DNA of 11,832 bases from CAZVWW01 sp964631265 (GTDB lineage: Bacteria; Thermotogota; Thermotogae; MWEM01). Location: NCBI GenBank assembly GCA_964631265.1, contig CAZVWW010000072.1, positions 1 through 11,832 on the forward strand, given 5' to 3'. A program made the translations under genes and the position numbers. Below the pieces are notes generated by a model. The model saw only the letters and a list, made by a program, of their open reading frames with translations, did no database searches and was not told where the DNA came from. Of this stretch, positions 1-7,354 are shown piece by piece (positions within the stretch are counted from its first letter, which is position 1; each line of letters starts with the position of its first letter).

Positions 1-233
1 GCCTGTTCTTCAATGGAAAGGTTCTTATGGATGATACCGATAGCACCGAGTCGGGCAAGAGCCTTGGCCATCTCATACTCCGTCACTGTGTCCATGGCAG
101 CACTGACAAGGGGAAGATTGAGAGCGATCCCCTTTGTGAACTGTGTCTTCAATTCGACGTTTGCCGGTGTTACCTCGGAATAAACCGGGGCCAGCAGAAC
201 ATCGTCGTATGTGATTCCCTTTTTCATTTTCAT
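1..233 (-). CDS. guaB: IMP dehydrogenase, N-terminal fragment (cut by window edge)
   Basis: Only the first 77 or so codons are present; the gene continues past position 1. IMP dehydrogenase oxidises IMP to XMP with NAD+, the committed step of GMP synthesis in the cytoplasm. The translated start contains the family's N-terminal signatures GITYDDVLLAPVYSEV, then LPLVSAAMDTVTE and GAIGIIHKNLSIEEQ, which precede the CBS-domain insert in full-length proteins. The start is the ATG at 233-231, because AAAGGAG (complement of 242-248) lies 8 nt upstream; a second ATG two codons in is less well placed. The SD overlaps the stop codon of the upstream mreC-like gene, so translation may be coupled. The identification is secure from conserved motifs; catalytic residues lie outside the window. 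Confidence 0.93.
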   Translation of the reverse strand, partial: MKMKKGITYDDVLLAPVYSEVTPANVELKTQFTKGIALNLPLVSAAMDTVTEYEMAKALARLGAIGIIHKNLSIEEQ

Positions 234-246
234 ATCATCAACTCCT

Positions 247-1035
247 TTATTCAACCACCAGAAAGTAATTCTCTTCCAGTACGCTCTTTCGGTCCAGTTC
301 ATAATCGATGGCATATCGCTCCACTATCTCATGCTCGTAAACCGGGGCGACTCTTCCGAGGACGGTCCACCCGTATCGTTCAAGCTCCGAATCGTAAATG
401 CTTATCCGGTCTCCCGGCTGATATTCCAGTGAGGGGTTAAAATTGATGAGCCGGTTCTTTTCGACGAGGGCAAGATCGCCGTATTCTTCATTGGAATTTT
501 TTTTGTAACACGCCACCCGTGAGGTGAAATCCGAACTCCAGAATGGGATGACCTCCGCCATTTGAGGCCCCCCCTCCCGGTCATCATAACGATCATTAAT
601 CCTGCCGACGACTGATCCGAGCGCCGGGGAGACGAGGTAACCGGCTGACGGCAGGGGGGATTCAGAGCTAATCAGTAATCGCTCGTTTCTGTAGATGCCG
701 CGTGTTCCGGCAAGGCGGACTATCGGGAACATCCTCAATAAACGGTTGTCGGTTGAATCGACGACTCTTAAGAGGCTTTCGTATTCGGTCTTGTAGATGG
801 ATGAGTAGAAGAGGGATTCGTTGTAGTTTCTTTCGTTTTGTGTCAACTCAACCGCCTTTTGCCAGTTTGCCAAAAAGGTATCGGTCTGTATTCTATATTC
901 CTGCAGCAGCGTAAAGGGGCTTCTCAAGAGTTTGACCGTGCTGTTATAGAGACCGGGTCTGAAATCCTCAAGAAAAGCAGGTATTATCGAGACGATGAGC
1001 AGCAGTATCCAGAGATTCAGTGTTTTCCTCTTCAA
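247..1035 (-). CDS. mreC: MreC-like rod shape-determining protein
   Basis: A protein of about 262 aa with a basic N-terminus, one hydrophobic helix near residues 7-23 (LWILLLIVSIIPAF), a charged helical stretch resembling the MreC coiled coil, and a beta-rich C-terminal half containing LGSVVGRINDR. In the family MreC is a membrane-anchored periplasmic scaffold joining MreB filaments to the cell-wall elongation machinery. Assignment rests on this layout and on the gene lying directly after an mreB-like gene; sequence similarity to typical MreC is modest. I chose the TTG at 1035-1033, just after the mreB stop, because AGGGAGG (complement of 1048-1054) precedes it by 12 nt and the protein then begins KRKTLNLW directly before the membrane helix. 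A longer reading from TTG at 1092 would add 19 residues inside mreB. No mreD follows; guaB does. Confidence 0.68.
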   Translation of the reverse strand: MKRKTLNLWILLLIVSIIPAFLEDFRPGLYNSTVKLLRSPFTLLQEYRIQTDTFLANWQKAVELTQNERNYNESLFYSSIYKTEYESLLRVVDSTDNRLLRMFPIVRLAGTRGIYRNERLLISSESPLPSAGYLVSPALGSVVGRINDRYDDREGGPQMAEVIPFWSSDFTSRVACYKKNSNEEYGDLALVEKNRLINFNPSLEYQPGDRISIYDSELERYGWTVLGRVAPVYEHEIVERYAIDYELDRKSVLEENYFLVVE

Positions 1036-1039
1036 TAAT

Positions 1040-2056
1040 CTAAAAAGCCTCCCTGAGAAGCGGGCGTAATGATTTATTCGCGTAAATGGCAATGTTTCCT
1101 CTCACGCAGAGATATTCAGGCTCTTCGGGCACAATGATCTGCACCTCGACCTTTTTGTTGACATAATCCACAAAACCGGCGTAGTTTGAAAAGCCGCCCG
1201 CAAAGATGATGCCCCTTTCCAGTATGTCTGTCACGAGTTCGGGCTGTGTGCCCTCGAGACTTTCCCTTATCGCGCTGATGAGATAGTCCATCTCGTAGCG
1301 GGTGACCTCCCAGATCGTCTCTTTTTTGACACTCTTTTTGACGGGGAGGCCTGAATCGATGTCGATGCCGACAACCGGTCCGAGCGTTGACGGCTGCCTT
1401 TCCAGGCTCCGCATGGAGAGATCGAGCAGCTCGTCGGTCGTCTTTTCCCCGATCAGCAGCCTGTAATCCTCCTTCAGCAGGTCTCTGATCCTTTTTTTCA
1501 GGGTGGACACGCTGAAGGGTAACGCCTCAGCGGTGACGATATTGGAGAGCGACATGATGGCGATCTCGGTATGGGTCCCGCCGATGTTGACAATCATGTT
1601 CCCGTTGGATTCGGTGATATCCACCCCTGCTCCCATCGCTGCCGAGATGGGGCTGTCTATCTCAAAGACCTTTGAGGCACCGGCCTCCATGAGGGATTCG
1701 CAAAGGGCTTCGCGTTCAACCACGGTGGCGTTGATGGACTGGTTGATGACGGCGGTGGGCTTTAACACGCCTTTTTTGGAGCCGCGTTTGAAGGTGGTGT
1801 TTTCGAAAAGGGCGACGGCCCCGTCAAAATGGCAGATCTTCCCCGTTTGAAAGGGTCTGAGGACCTTGAAATCAGGCGGGAGCTTGCCGGAGAGCTCCCG
1901 GGCCTTGTCGCCAAAGGCGGCGATGTCGCCGTAGGGATGCCTGTGATAGGTGTCGAAGATCATCACGGATGCTGTGTCCGTGATGATCTCGCCTTTTCTG
2001 TTGCATATCTTCAAACGGGTACTGCCCGGGTCGATTCCTATTATTTCTCTCAGCAA
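1040..2056 (-). CDS. mreB: Divergent MreB-like bacterial actin
   Basis: A 338-aa protein of actin/MreB length. MreB polymerises under the inner membrane with ATP and directs lateral wall synthesis. Phosphate-1 motif: IGIDPGSTRLK at residues 6-16 (usually DLGTANT). The region VEREALCESLMEAGASKVFEIDSP (113-136) aligns with the conserved helix before the catalytic loop, but the usual EEP is DSP. Phosphate-2: VNIGGTHTEIA (156-166), usually DIGGGTTEV. Adenosine motif: FAGGFSNYAGF (285-295), usually TGGGALLRG. LLIGEKTTDELL (200-211) matches the MreB LIGE.TAE signature closely. All nucleotide-contact motifs are recognisable but altered, so this may be a specialised paralogue. The start is TTG at 2056-2054 with weak SD GAAGTGAG; no better in-frame start is visible. 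The stop overlaps the SD region of mreC. Confidence 0.8.
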   Translation of the reverse strand: MLREIIGIDPGSTRLKICNRKGEIITDTASVMIFDTYHRHPYGDIAAFGDKARELSGKLPPDFKVLRPFQTGKICHFDGAVALFENTTFKRGSKKGVLKPTAVINQSINATVVEREALCESLMEAGASKVFEIDSPISAAMGAGVDITESNGNMIVNIGGTHTEIAIMSLSNIVTAEALPFSVSTLKKRIRDLLKEDYRLLIGEKTTDELLDLSMRSLERQPSTLGPVVGIDIDSGLPVKKSVKKETIWEVTRYEMDYLISAIRESLEGTQPELVTDILERGIIFAGGFSNYAGFVDYVNKKVEVQIIVPEEPEYLCVRGNIAIYANKSLRPLLREAF

Positions 2057-2243
2057 TTTTAGCTCACTTCTTTCGAGAATGATTCCTGATTGTACATTCT
2101 TTTATTCCGTAACCCCCCCGGGTGGAGCGTTAGGGTTTAGATGACTCTTCCCTGGTTGGTAACATAAGGACATGAGCCGGGGGGCTCATGACCGGATAGT
2201 GGCTGTCAGGCCGGGGGACCTGCAGCCAGATAACCGGGGATGT
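2057..2243. other. Intergenic gap with GC-rich hairpins between DUF1015 gene and mreB
   Basis: This 187-bp gap lies downstream of the DUF1015 gene and upstream of mreB, both read leftward. It contains a perfect hairpin at 2171-2190 (CATGAGCC, loop GGGG, GGCTCATG) and an imperfect one at 2201-2227 (GGCTGTCAGG with CCTGCAGCC, one bulge). Neither is followed by a clear T-run in either direction, so they are possible weak terminators or RNA-stabilising structures rather than clear intrinsic terminators. A -10-like TACAAT on the minus strand (complement of 2089-2094) could start the mreB transcript, but no acceptable -35 is visible. I see no gene here. Confidence 0.5.
2171..2190. repeat. Perfect 8-bp inverted repeat (hairpin) after the DUF1015 gene
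   Basis: CATGAGCC at 2171-2178 and GGCTCATG at 2183-2190 pair perfectly around a GGGG loop. It lies 54 bp beyond the DUF1015 stop in the direction of transcription. The leftward transcript continues TCCTTATGTT after the hairpin, only weakly U-rich, so termination is possible but not demonstrated. Confidence 0.5.
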
Positions 2244-3476
2244 TTATAACAAATGGACGAATAATCCGCTTCTTAATTTCGGCTCGAACCACGTTGATTT
2301 GGGCGGCATGGTCTTGCCGGCGTCTGCTACGTTGAGGAGTTGCTCCATCTCCGTTGGGTACATGGAGAAGGCGACGCCGTTTTCGGTCTCATCCACGCGT
2401 CTTTCGAGTTCTTTTAGTCCCCGGATACCGCCGATAAAGTCGATTCTCTCGTCCGTTCTGGGATCGCCTATTCCAAGGACAGGGCCAAGCAGGTTTTCCT
2501 GCAGGATGGCCACATCGAGCGAGGCGACGGGATCGTCTTTGATGAATGTCTCAGGCTTTGAGGTGAGTTTGTACCATTCGCCCCCGATATACATGCCGAA
2601 TTCATGAAGTTTGGACGGTTTAAAGGGTGTTTCGTCCGCCTTTTCGATGTCAAAACGCTCGCCGGCGCTCTTTAAGAACTGCTCTTTGGTCAGTCCGTTG
2701 AGGTCTTTAACGAACCGGTTGTAATCGAGTATCTTCAGCTGATCGTGTGGAAAGAGGACGGCCAGGAAATAATTGTACTCCTCTGTCCCGTCATGCGAAG
2801 GGTTCTTTTCCTTTTTAATGTCACGTACGCGTGAGGCTGAAGCGGCCCGGTGATGGCCATCCGCGATATAAAGGGCCGGGACCTGTTCGAAGGCCTCTTT
2901 CACAGCCCGGGTGTCTTGAACCCTGTAAACCGTGTGTTTGACGTCGAACTCGTCTGTAAACGCATAAAGTTTCCCGTCCCCGGCTTCTCGTTTGAGTTCT
3001 GCATCAGCGCCCTCTTCACTTCTGTAGGCCAAAAAAACAGGGCCGGTGTTGGCGTTGGTGGCCAGGATATTTTTGACCCGGTCGTCCTCTTTTTTCTGCC
3101 GGGTGAATTCATGCTTCCTGATCTTTGATGTCTGATATTCGTCCACTGAAAAGCAGGCAACGAGGCCCTCCTGTACATGGCCTTTCCATTCCTGCCGGTA
3201 GATATAAAGCGACTCCTCCCGGTCCCGGACGAGATAGCCCCTGTCGATCATGGCGCTGAGGTTCTCAGCCGCCTTCTGATAGACGCTCTCATCGTAAACG
3301 TTGACCGACGGGTCGAGATCAATCTCGGGTTTGACCACATGAAGGAACGAATACGGGTTGCCCTTCGTTTCCTCTCTCGCCTCTTCGGAGCTCAACACAT
3401 CATACGGCTTGGAAGCCACCTTTTCAACCAGTTCCTCCTTCGGTCTTACTGCCTTAAATCCTTTTACAGTTGCCAA
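2244..3476 (-). CDS. DUF1015 family protein
   Basis: A protein of about 410 aa, the usual family length. Recognisable signatures are the N-terminal ATVKGFKAVRPKEEL, KHEFTRQKKEDDRVKN in the middle, LYIADGHHRAASASR near residues 202-216, and the C-terminal MPPKSTWFEPKLRSGL. DUF1015 has no firmly established general function that I can cite; the DGHHR motif resembles the nucleotide-contacting motif of ParB/sulfiredoxin-like folds, which suggests a kinase or nucleotide-binding role (inference). I chose the TTG at 3476-3474 rather than the ATG at 3485: GGAGG lies 10 nt before the TTG but only about 1 nt before the ATG, and the TTG gives the typical family start MATVKGF. It begins 2 nt after the upstream gene's stop, so it is probably the last gene of the gltX operon. 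Confidence 0.85.
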   Translation of the reverse strand: MATVKGFKAVRPKEELVEKVASKPYDVLSSEEAREETKGNPYSFLHVVKPEIDLDPSVNVYDESVYQKAAENLSAMIDRGYLVRDREESLYIYRQEWKGHVQEGLVACFSVDEYQTSKIRKHEFTRQKKEDDRVKNILATNANTGPVFLAYRSEEGADAELKREAGDGKLYAFTDEFDVKHTVYRVQDTRAVKEAFEQVPALYIADGHHRAASASRVRDIKKEKNPSHDGTEEYNYFLAVLFPHDQLKILDYNRFVKDLNGLTKEQFLKSAGERFDIEKADETPFKPSKLHEFGMYIGGEWYKLTSKPETFIKDDPVASLDVAILQENLLGPVLGIGDPRTDERIDFIGGIRGLKELERRVDETENGVAFSMYPTEMEQLLNVADAGKTMPPKSTWFEPKLRSGLFVHLL

Positions 3477-3478
3477 TT

Positions 3479-4000
3479 CTACCATCCCTCCTCAATAGTC
3501 AGTTTGTCCACTGATTTTTGGTAAATACCTTTTTCCGTTCTTGCGATCTGTCCGGTTTCCCGTAATTCTCTAATCGTGTCTCTGACGAGCTTGTATGGAA
3601 AGAAACGGCTGAAGAACCGTTCGGAGATCGTATCAAACTTATCCATCTGGTTCAGAAGGTTTGAGATTCCCTGTATGTCCTCTTGCTCAAGCCGGCTTCG
3701 GATCTTGCCGGCCAGCTGGTTCATCAGCAGTGTCTGTTGTTCGCCGATCTCATCTTTCTCATAATCGAGTATATCGACCGTTGCCTCATCAATGCATTCA
3801 GCAGTATATTTGTGAACCCCGCCTGTCAGCGGTGCAATGCCGAAGAACATCGGTTGTGTGATCACGTCGAGCAGCAGTATATTTTGAAAGGCAAGGTAAA
3901 TTGCAACCTTGCCTTTCTGTAATTTATAGAGTCTGGAATCGGTCTCACCTTGAATGAAGATGAGATCTTCGTTGGGATAATCTTTAGTTTCCATTGACAC
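3479..4000 (-). CDS. Protein with degenerate cyclic-nucleotide-binding (Crp-like) fold
   Basis: A 173-aa protein. Residues about 9-85 follow the spacing of a cyclic-nucleotide-binding beta-barrel: EDLIFIQGETDSRLYKLQKGKVAIYL, then FFGIAPLTGG, then TAECIDEATVDIL. In Crp-type domains the phosphate-binding cassette reads FGE(L/I)AL...R(S/T)A; here the glutamate is replaced (FGIAP) and the arginine position is not kept (HKYTA), so cAMP-type binding is unlikely. The C-terminal part (from about residue 110) is helical, with a possible winged-helix remnant (YKLVRDTIRELRETGQIARTEKGIYQ) that may bind DNA, but no canonical Crp HTH is evident. The start is GTG at 4000-3998, preceded by AAGGCGACC; an ATG two codons later (3994) is equally possible. 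It overlaps the upstream gene by 11-17 nt, which implies coupled translation. Confidence 0.65.
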   Translation of the reverse strand: MSMETKDYPNEDLIFIQGETDSRLYKLQKGKVAIYLAFQNILLLDVITQPMFFGIAPLTGGVHKYTAECIDEATVDILDYEKDEIGEQQTLLMNQLAGKIRSRLEQEDIQGISNLLNQMDKFDTISERFFSRFFPYKLVRDTIRELRETGQIARTEKGIYQKSVDKLTIEEGW

Positions 4001-4373
4001 GGTCGCCTTGATTGTTCAAATAATCAAGGTTCTCGTCGTTTTTTTTCAGATGTTCATACCACTTAAAGGCCTCGTCTGCGAATCTACTGATGATCGCGTC
4101 CAGGTCGGAGTTTTCAAATCTTTCTTTGAAGTGTTCCTGCAGTTCTTTGTCGAACCGCCATTTCTTCTCATCTTCGGGTGCGAAGATGATCCGTCTGCGG
4201 TCTTTTTCTGTGATGGATTCGTCGATCTTCTGCAGGAGTTTAAAAGTGGTGTCGATGAAGACATCGCCCACTTCAATCGGCGCCTTCTTCAACTTGATTT
4301 CTTTGTGATACTTTGGTGTCAGCTCTTTCTCAAAATGTACATAAGAATAAATCTTCTTCCCGCTTCTTTTCAT
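3984..4373 (-). CDS. Conserved-looking protein of unknown function, 129 aa
   Basis: I do not recognise this family. The protein is soluble, highly charged and mostly helical, with no signal peptide, membrane segment, cysteine pair or catalytic motif. It starts MKRSGKKIYSYVHFEKEL and ends in an asparagine-rich tail. Coding status is supported by position: it fits exactly between cysS and the Crp-like gene, with a near-perfect SD GAGGAGGTGA (complement of 4385-4394) that overlaps the cysS stop codon. I prefer the ATG at 4373-4371; the GTG at 4388 would begin inside the SD itself. The 3' end overlaps the Crp-like gene. Membership of the same transcript as gltX-cysS is likely, but this says little about function. 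Confidence 0.72.
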   Translation of the reverse strand: MKRSGKKIYSYVHFEKELTPKYHKEIKLKKAPIEVGDVFIDTTFKLLQKIDESITEKDRRRIIFAPEDEKKWRFDKELQEHFKERFENSDLDAIISRFADEAFKWYEHLKKNDENLDYLNNQGDRVNGN

Positions 4374-4392
4374 AATTAGGGAAGTCACCTCC

Positions 4393-5790
4393 TCAATTTT
4401 GCTGCCATTTGGTTCCGTCTGGTGTATCCAGCAATTTTATTCCAGCCTCGTTGAGGCCATCTCTTATCTTGTCGGCTTGTTCGTACATTTTATTCTTCCG
4501 GAACGTTTCTCTTGAATGAATGATCAGTTCCATTATCTTGTCAATCCCCGACGTATCCGTTGTTTTGGTCTTGACGGGAACGTCCGTGAAGAGTCCGAGG
4601 ACGTCGGCCCATTCTCCCTTTATCAACCAGTAGGCTTGTTTCAGAAAGGGCTTGTCCGAGGTGGCGTTCATCTCTTTCACGATATCGAAGATGAGGGAGA
4701 GGACCCTCGGCGTGTTGAAATCGTCATCCAGGTATTTCTCGAAGAGCTGCCGTTTTGCCTCGAGCCATTCGGTTTTTCGCTGTTGGAAAGGCGGGACGGT
4801 ATCGAAGATCTCTTCAACCCTCAGAAGGGCGTTGTTGACCCTCCCGGCTCCTTTCCTCCACTCCTCAAAGCGGTCCTCGCTGTAATCGATGGGGCTCCTG
4901 AACTGTGTCGAGAAGAGGAACATCCTCACCGCATCTTTTCCATAACGACTCACGGCATCCCGGATGGAGATGATATTGCCCACCGACTTGGCCATCTTCG
5001 AGCCGTTCATCTGCAGCATGCCGTTGTGAAGCCAGTAGTTGGCAAATTTCCCGCCGAGACAGGACTCACTCTGGGCCTTTTCGTTTTCATGATGGGGGAA
5101 GATCAGGTCGTTGCCGCCCGCATGGATGTCAAAGGGGGAGCCGAGCAGGGTCGTTGACATCACGGAGCACTCGATGTGCCAGCCGGGGCGTCCCTTCCCC
5201 CACGGGCTGTTCCAGTAGGGTTCGTCTGCCTTGGCCGGTTTCCAGAGGGTGAAATCCCCCGGATTCTTCTTGCGCCGGTCCACCTCGATTCGGGCGCCTG
5301 ACAACATATCCTCCAGTTTTCGATGTGAGAGTTCTCCGTAGCCGGGAAACTTCTTGACGTTGTAGAATATCTCGCCCTCCACCGCGTAGGCAAAGCCTTT
5401 ATCGACGAGTTTTTCGATGAAATCGATCGTTTCGGGGACAAAGTGCGAGGTTCTCGGATGGTAGTTCGCCGGTTTGACGCCGAGAGACTGCATGTCCCGC
5501 AGGTATTCTCTTATAAAGGTTGTGGTGATGAGATCGTAATCCCATCCCTCGTCTTTCATCCGGTTGATGATCTTATCATCGATATCGGTGAAGTTCATCA
5601 CGTAGGTCACGCGATAGCCCTTGTATTCAAAATACCGCCTGAGAGAATCGAAGACGACCGCCGGTCTGGCATTGCCGATATGAACCGTGTTATAAACCGT
5701 CGGGCCGCAGGTGTACATCTTGACCTTTCCCTTTTCAACGGGGATGAACTCCGTTTTTCGCTTTCTCAATGTGTCGGTCAGTCTGATCAA
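4393..5790 (-). CDS. cysS: Cysteinyl-tRNA synthetase
   Basis: A 465-aa class I aminoacyl-tRNA synthetase that charges tRNA-Cys with cysteine using ATP in the cytoplasm; length matches the family. The HIGH motif is HIGN at residues 37-40, within YTCGPTVYNTVHIGNARP. The KMSKS motif is KMAKS at 265-269. Ligands for the catalytic zinc are visible: C28, C208 (in WHIECS), H233 and E237 (in FPHHENEKAQ). The anticodon-binding C-terminal part is of normal size. The start is TTG at 5790-5788, overlapping the gltX stop by 4 nt (TTGA), with no strong SD, so translation probably depends on coupling from gltX. The ORFs of over 200 codons on the opposite strand are shadows of this gene. Confidence 0.97.
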   Translation of the reverse strand: MIRLTDTLRKRKTEFIPVEKGKVKMYTCGPTVYNTVHIGNARPAVVFDSLRRYFEYKGYRVTYVMNFTDIDDKIINRMKDEGWDYDLITTTFIREYLRDMQSLGVKPANYHPRTSHFVPETIDFIEKLVDKGFAYAVEGEIFYNVKKFPGYGELSHRKLEDMLSGARIEVDRRKKNPGDFTLWKPAKADEPYWNSPWGKGRPGWHIECSVMSTTLLGSPFDIHAGGNDLIFPHHENEKAQSESCLGGKFANYWLHNGMLQMNGSKMAKSVGNIISIRDAVSRYGKDAVRMFLFSTQFRSPIDYSEDRFEEWRKGAGRVNNALLRVEEIFDTVPPFQQRKTEWLEAKRQLFEKYLDDDFNTPRVLSLIFDIVKEMNATSDKPFLKQAYWLIKGEWADVLGLFTDVPVKTKTTDTSGIDKIMELIIHSRETFRKNKMYEQADKIRDGLNEAGIKLLDTPDGTKWQQN

Positions 5791-7274
5791 ATCATATCCA
5801 CTACCTTTTCAAGTCGTTTGATCATCTGGTTTCTCCCGATGAGATGGATGATGTAAATCAGTTCCGGACCATCCTCTTTGCCCGTCAGGACAACTCTGAG
5901 CATGTGATAGAATTTCTTTCCGGGAACCTTCGCCTTTTTAAGCACGTCCTTGAAGAGTTTGTAGATGCCGGGAATATCCCACGAATCCATGCTCTTCACC
6001 TCGTTGTAGAGTTCGACAAAGGCGGGGTCGATATCCTCATCCTTGATCTGCTCAGCCCATTCCTTCTTCGCCTCCGGCTCTTTCAAAAAGACCGCCATCA
6101 TACCGGGTACCTCGTCGAATGAATGGAGCTTCTTTTTCAACGACTTAACGGCCTCGCGGATCCATTTGTAATTGGCCCGGGCATCACTCTCATCCATGAG
6201 ACCCGCCTCAACAATAAAGGGGATGGCGTGACGGGCGAGTTCATCGTCGTCGAGCTCCCTTATATAAACACCGTTCATCCATCTCAACTTGGTCTCATCA
6301 TATATGGCGGCTTTTGAGCTGACCCGGTCGAGGGTGAAATCGGCGATCATATCCTCCATGGACATGATCTCGCGCTCGTCGGAATGCGACCAGCTCAGAA
6401 GTGCCAGATAATTGACAATGCTCCGGGGCAGATAGCCCATCTTTCTGTACTTTTCGACAGATGTGGCCCCGTGTCTTTTGCTGAGACGCGAGCCGTCCTC
6501 TCCGAGTATCATGGAGACATGGGCGAATTCCGGCAGCGGGTATCCCATCGCCTCGAACATGGCCATCTGTCTCAATGAGTTGGAGAGATGATCGTCTCCC
6601 CGGATGACATGGGTGATCGCCATCAGGGCATCATCCACCACAACGGCAAAGTTGTAGGTGGGCAGCCCGGTGCTTCTCAATATGACGAAGTCGCCGATCG
6701 TTCCCTGTTGAAAATGGACATCGCCCTTTATCTTGTCATGCAGGACATATTCTTTTTGAGGCATCTTGAAATAGATAACCGGACTCAATCCTCTGTCTTT
6801 GAATTCGGCCCGTCTTTCAGGCGTGTTGAATTGTTTGAGCATCTCCTCGTTGTAATGCGGGGATTCCTTTTTTTTGAGCATGTCACTGCGGAGCTTCTCT
6901 ATCTCGCTGGGAAAGCAATACGCCTCATAGGCCAATCCCTTTTGAACAAGTTCCCCGGCCTTTTCCCTGTAAGTGTCGATTCTTTCGGACTGTCGGTAGG
7001 GGCCGTATTCTCCGCCCTTTTCCGGACCTTCATCCCAATCGAGGCCGAGCCATCTCATCGTTTCAAGCAGCGATTGCTCCGATTCCTCCGTTGAGCGCTC
7101 CAGATCGGTGTCTTCAACCCTTAAAACAAACGTACCGTTGTAATGCTTTGCGAAAAGGTAATTGAAGAGAGCGGTCCTCGCCCCCCCTATATGAAGAAAC
7201 CCCGTCGGGCTGGGGGCAAATCTGACTCTCGGCTCTTTTATCTCTTCGTGCTGTGTCTTATTGGCAGATGCCAT
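5787..7274 (-). CDS. gltX: Glutamyl-tRNA synthetase
   Basis: A 495-aa class I synthetase that attaches glutamate to tRNA-Glu (and in many bacteria also mischarges tRNA-Gln for later amidation; which applies here cannot be told). The HIGH-type motif is HIGG at residues 28-31 in RFAPSPTGFLHIGGARTAL; the KMSKS-type motif is RLSKRHGA (263-270), with arginine for the first lysine. VEDTDLERST (53-62) and RGDDHLSNS (225-233) are further family signatures. The CxC zinc cluster found in some GltX proteins is absent; only C120 lies in that region. Start ATG at 7274-7272 has SD GGAGGG at 6 nt spacing. It is the first gene of a leftward operon with cysS directly coupled behind it. About 15 extra residues precede the core domain. 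Confidence 0.97.
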   Translation of the reverse strand: MASANKTQHEEIKEPRVRFAPSPTGFLHIGGARTALFNYLFAKHYNGTFVLRVEDTDLERSTEESEQSLLETMRWLGLDWDEGPEKGGEYGPYRQSERIDTYREKAGELVQKGLAYEAYCFPSEIEKLRSDMLKKKESPHYNEEMLKQFNTPERRAEFKDRGLSPVIYFKMPQKEYVLHDKIKGDVHFQQGTIGDFVILRSTGLPTYNFAVVVDDALMAITHVIRGDDHLSNSLRQMAMFEAMGYPLPEFAHVSMILGEDGSRLSKRHGATSVEKYRKMGYLPRSIVNYLALLSWSHSDEREIMSMEDMIADFTLDRVSSKAAIYDETKLRWMNGVYIRELDDDELARHAIPFIVEAGLMDESDARANYKWIREAVKSLKKKLHSFDEVPGMMAVFLKEPEAKKEWAEQIKDEDIDPAFVELYNEVKSMDSWDIPGIYKLFKDVLKKAKVPGKKFYHMLRVVLTGKEDGPELIYIIHLIGRNQMIKRLEKVVDMI

Positions 7275-7334
7275 CTTAATCCCTCCGATTAACTTTTTTG
7301 TAGTCCTGATATGACTCTTCAGGCACTGTGGTTT

Positions 7335-7343
7335 ATTATATCA
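7335..7343 (-). promoter_or_regulatory. Extended -10 promoter for gltX operon
   Basis: On the minus strand the sequence reads TGATATAAT: a consensus TATAAT (complement of 7335-7340) preceded by the extended -10 TGn. No good -35 is visible, as is common for extended -10 promoters. It predicts a leader of about 55 nt before the gltX ATG. A dyad ACTGTG (7325-7330) / CACAGT (7342-7347) brackets the -10 and could be an operator. The leader is too short for a T-box riboswitch. Confidence 0.55.
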
Positions 7344-7354
7344 CAGTACCAACC

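Noticed and set aside
4516..5157. 213-codon open frame on the plus strand
   Set aside because: It is antisense to cysS, whose catalytic motifs are intact on the other strand.
7275..7354. T-box riboswitch upstream of gltX/cysS
   Set aside because: The leader is only about 55-80 nt and lacks an antiterminator/terminator arrangement and the T-box motif.
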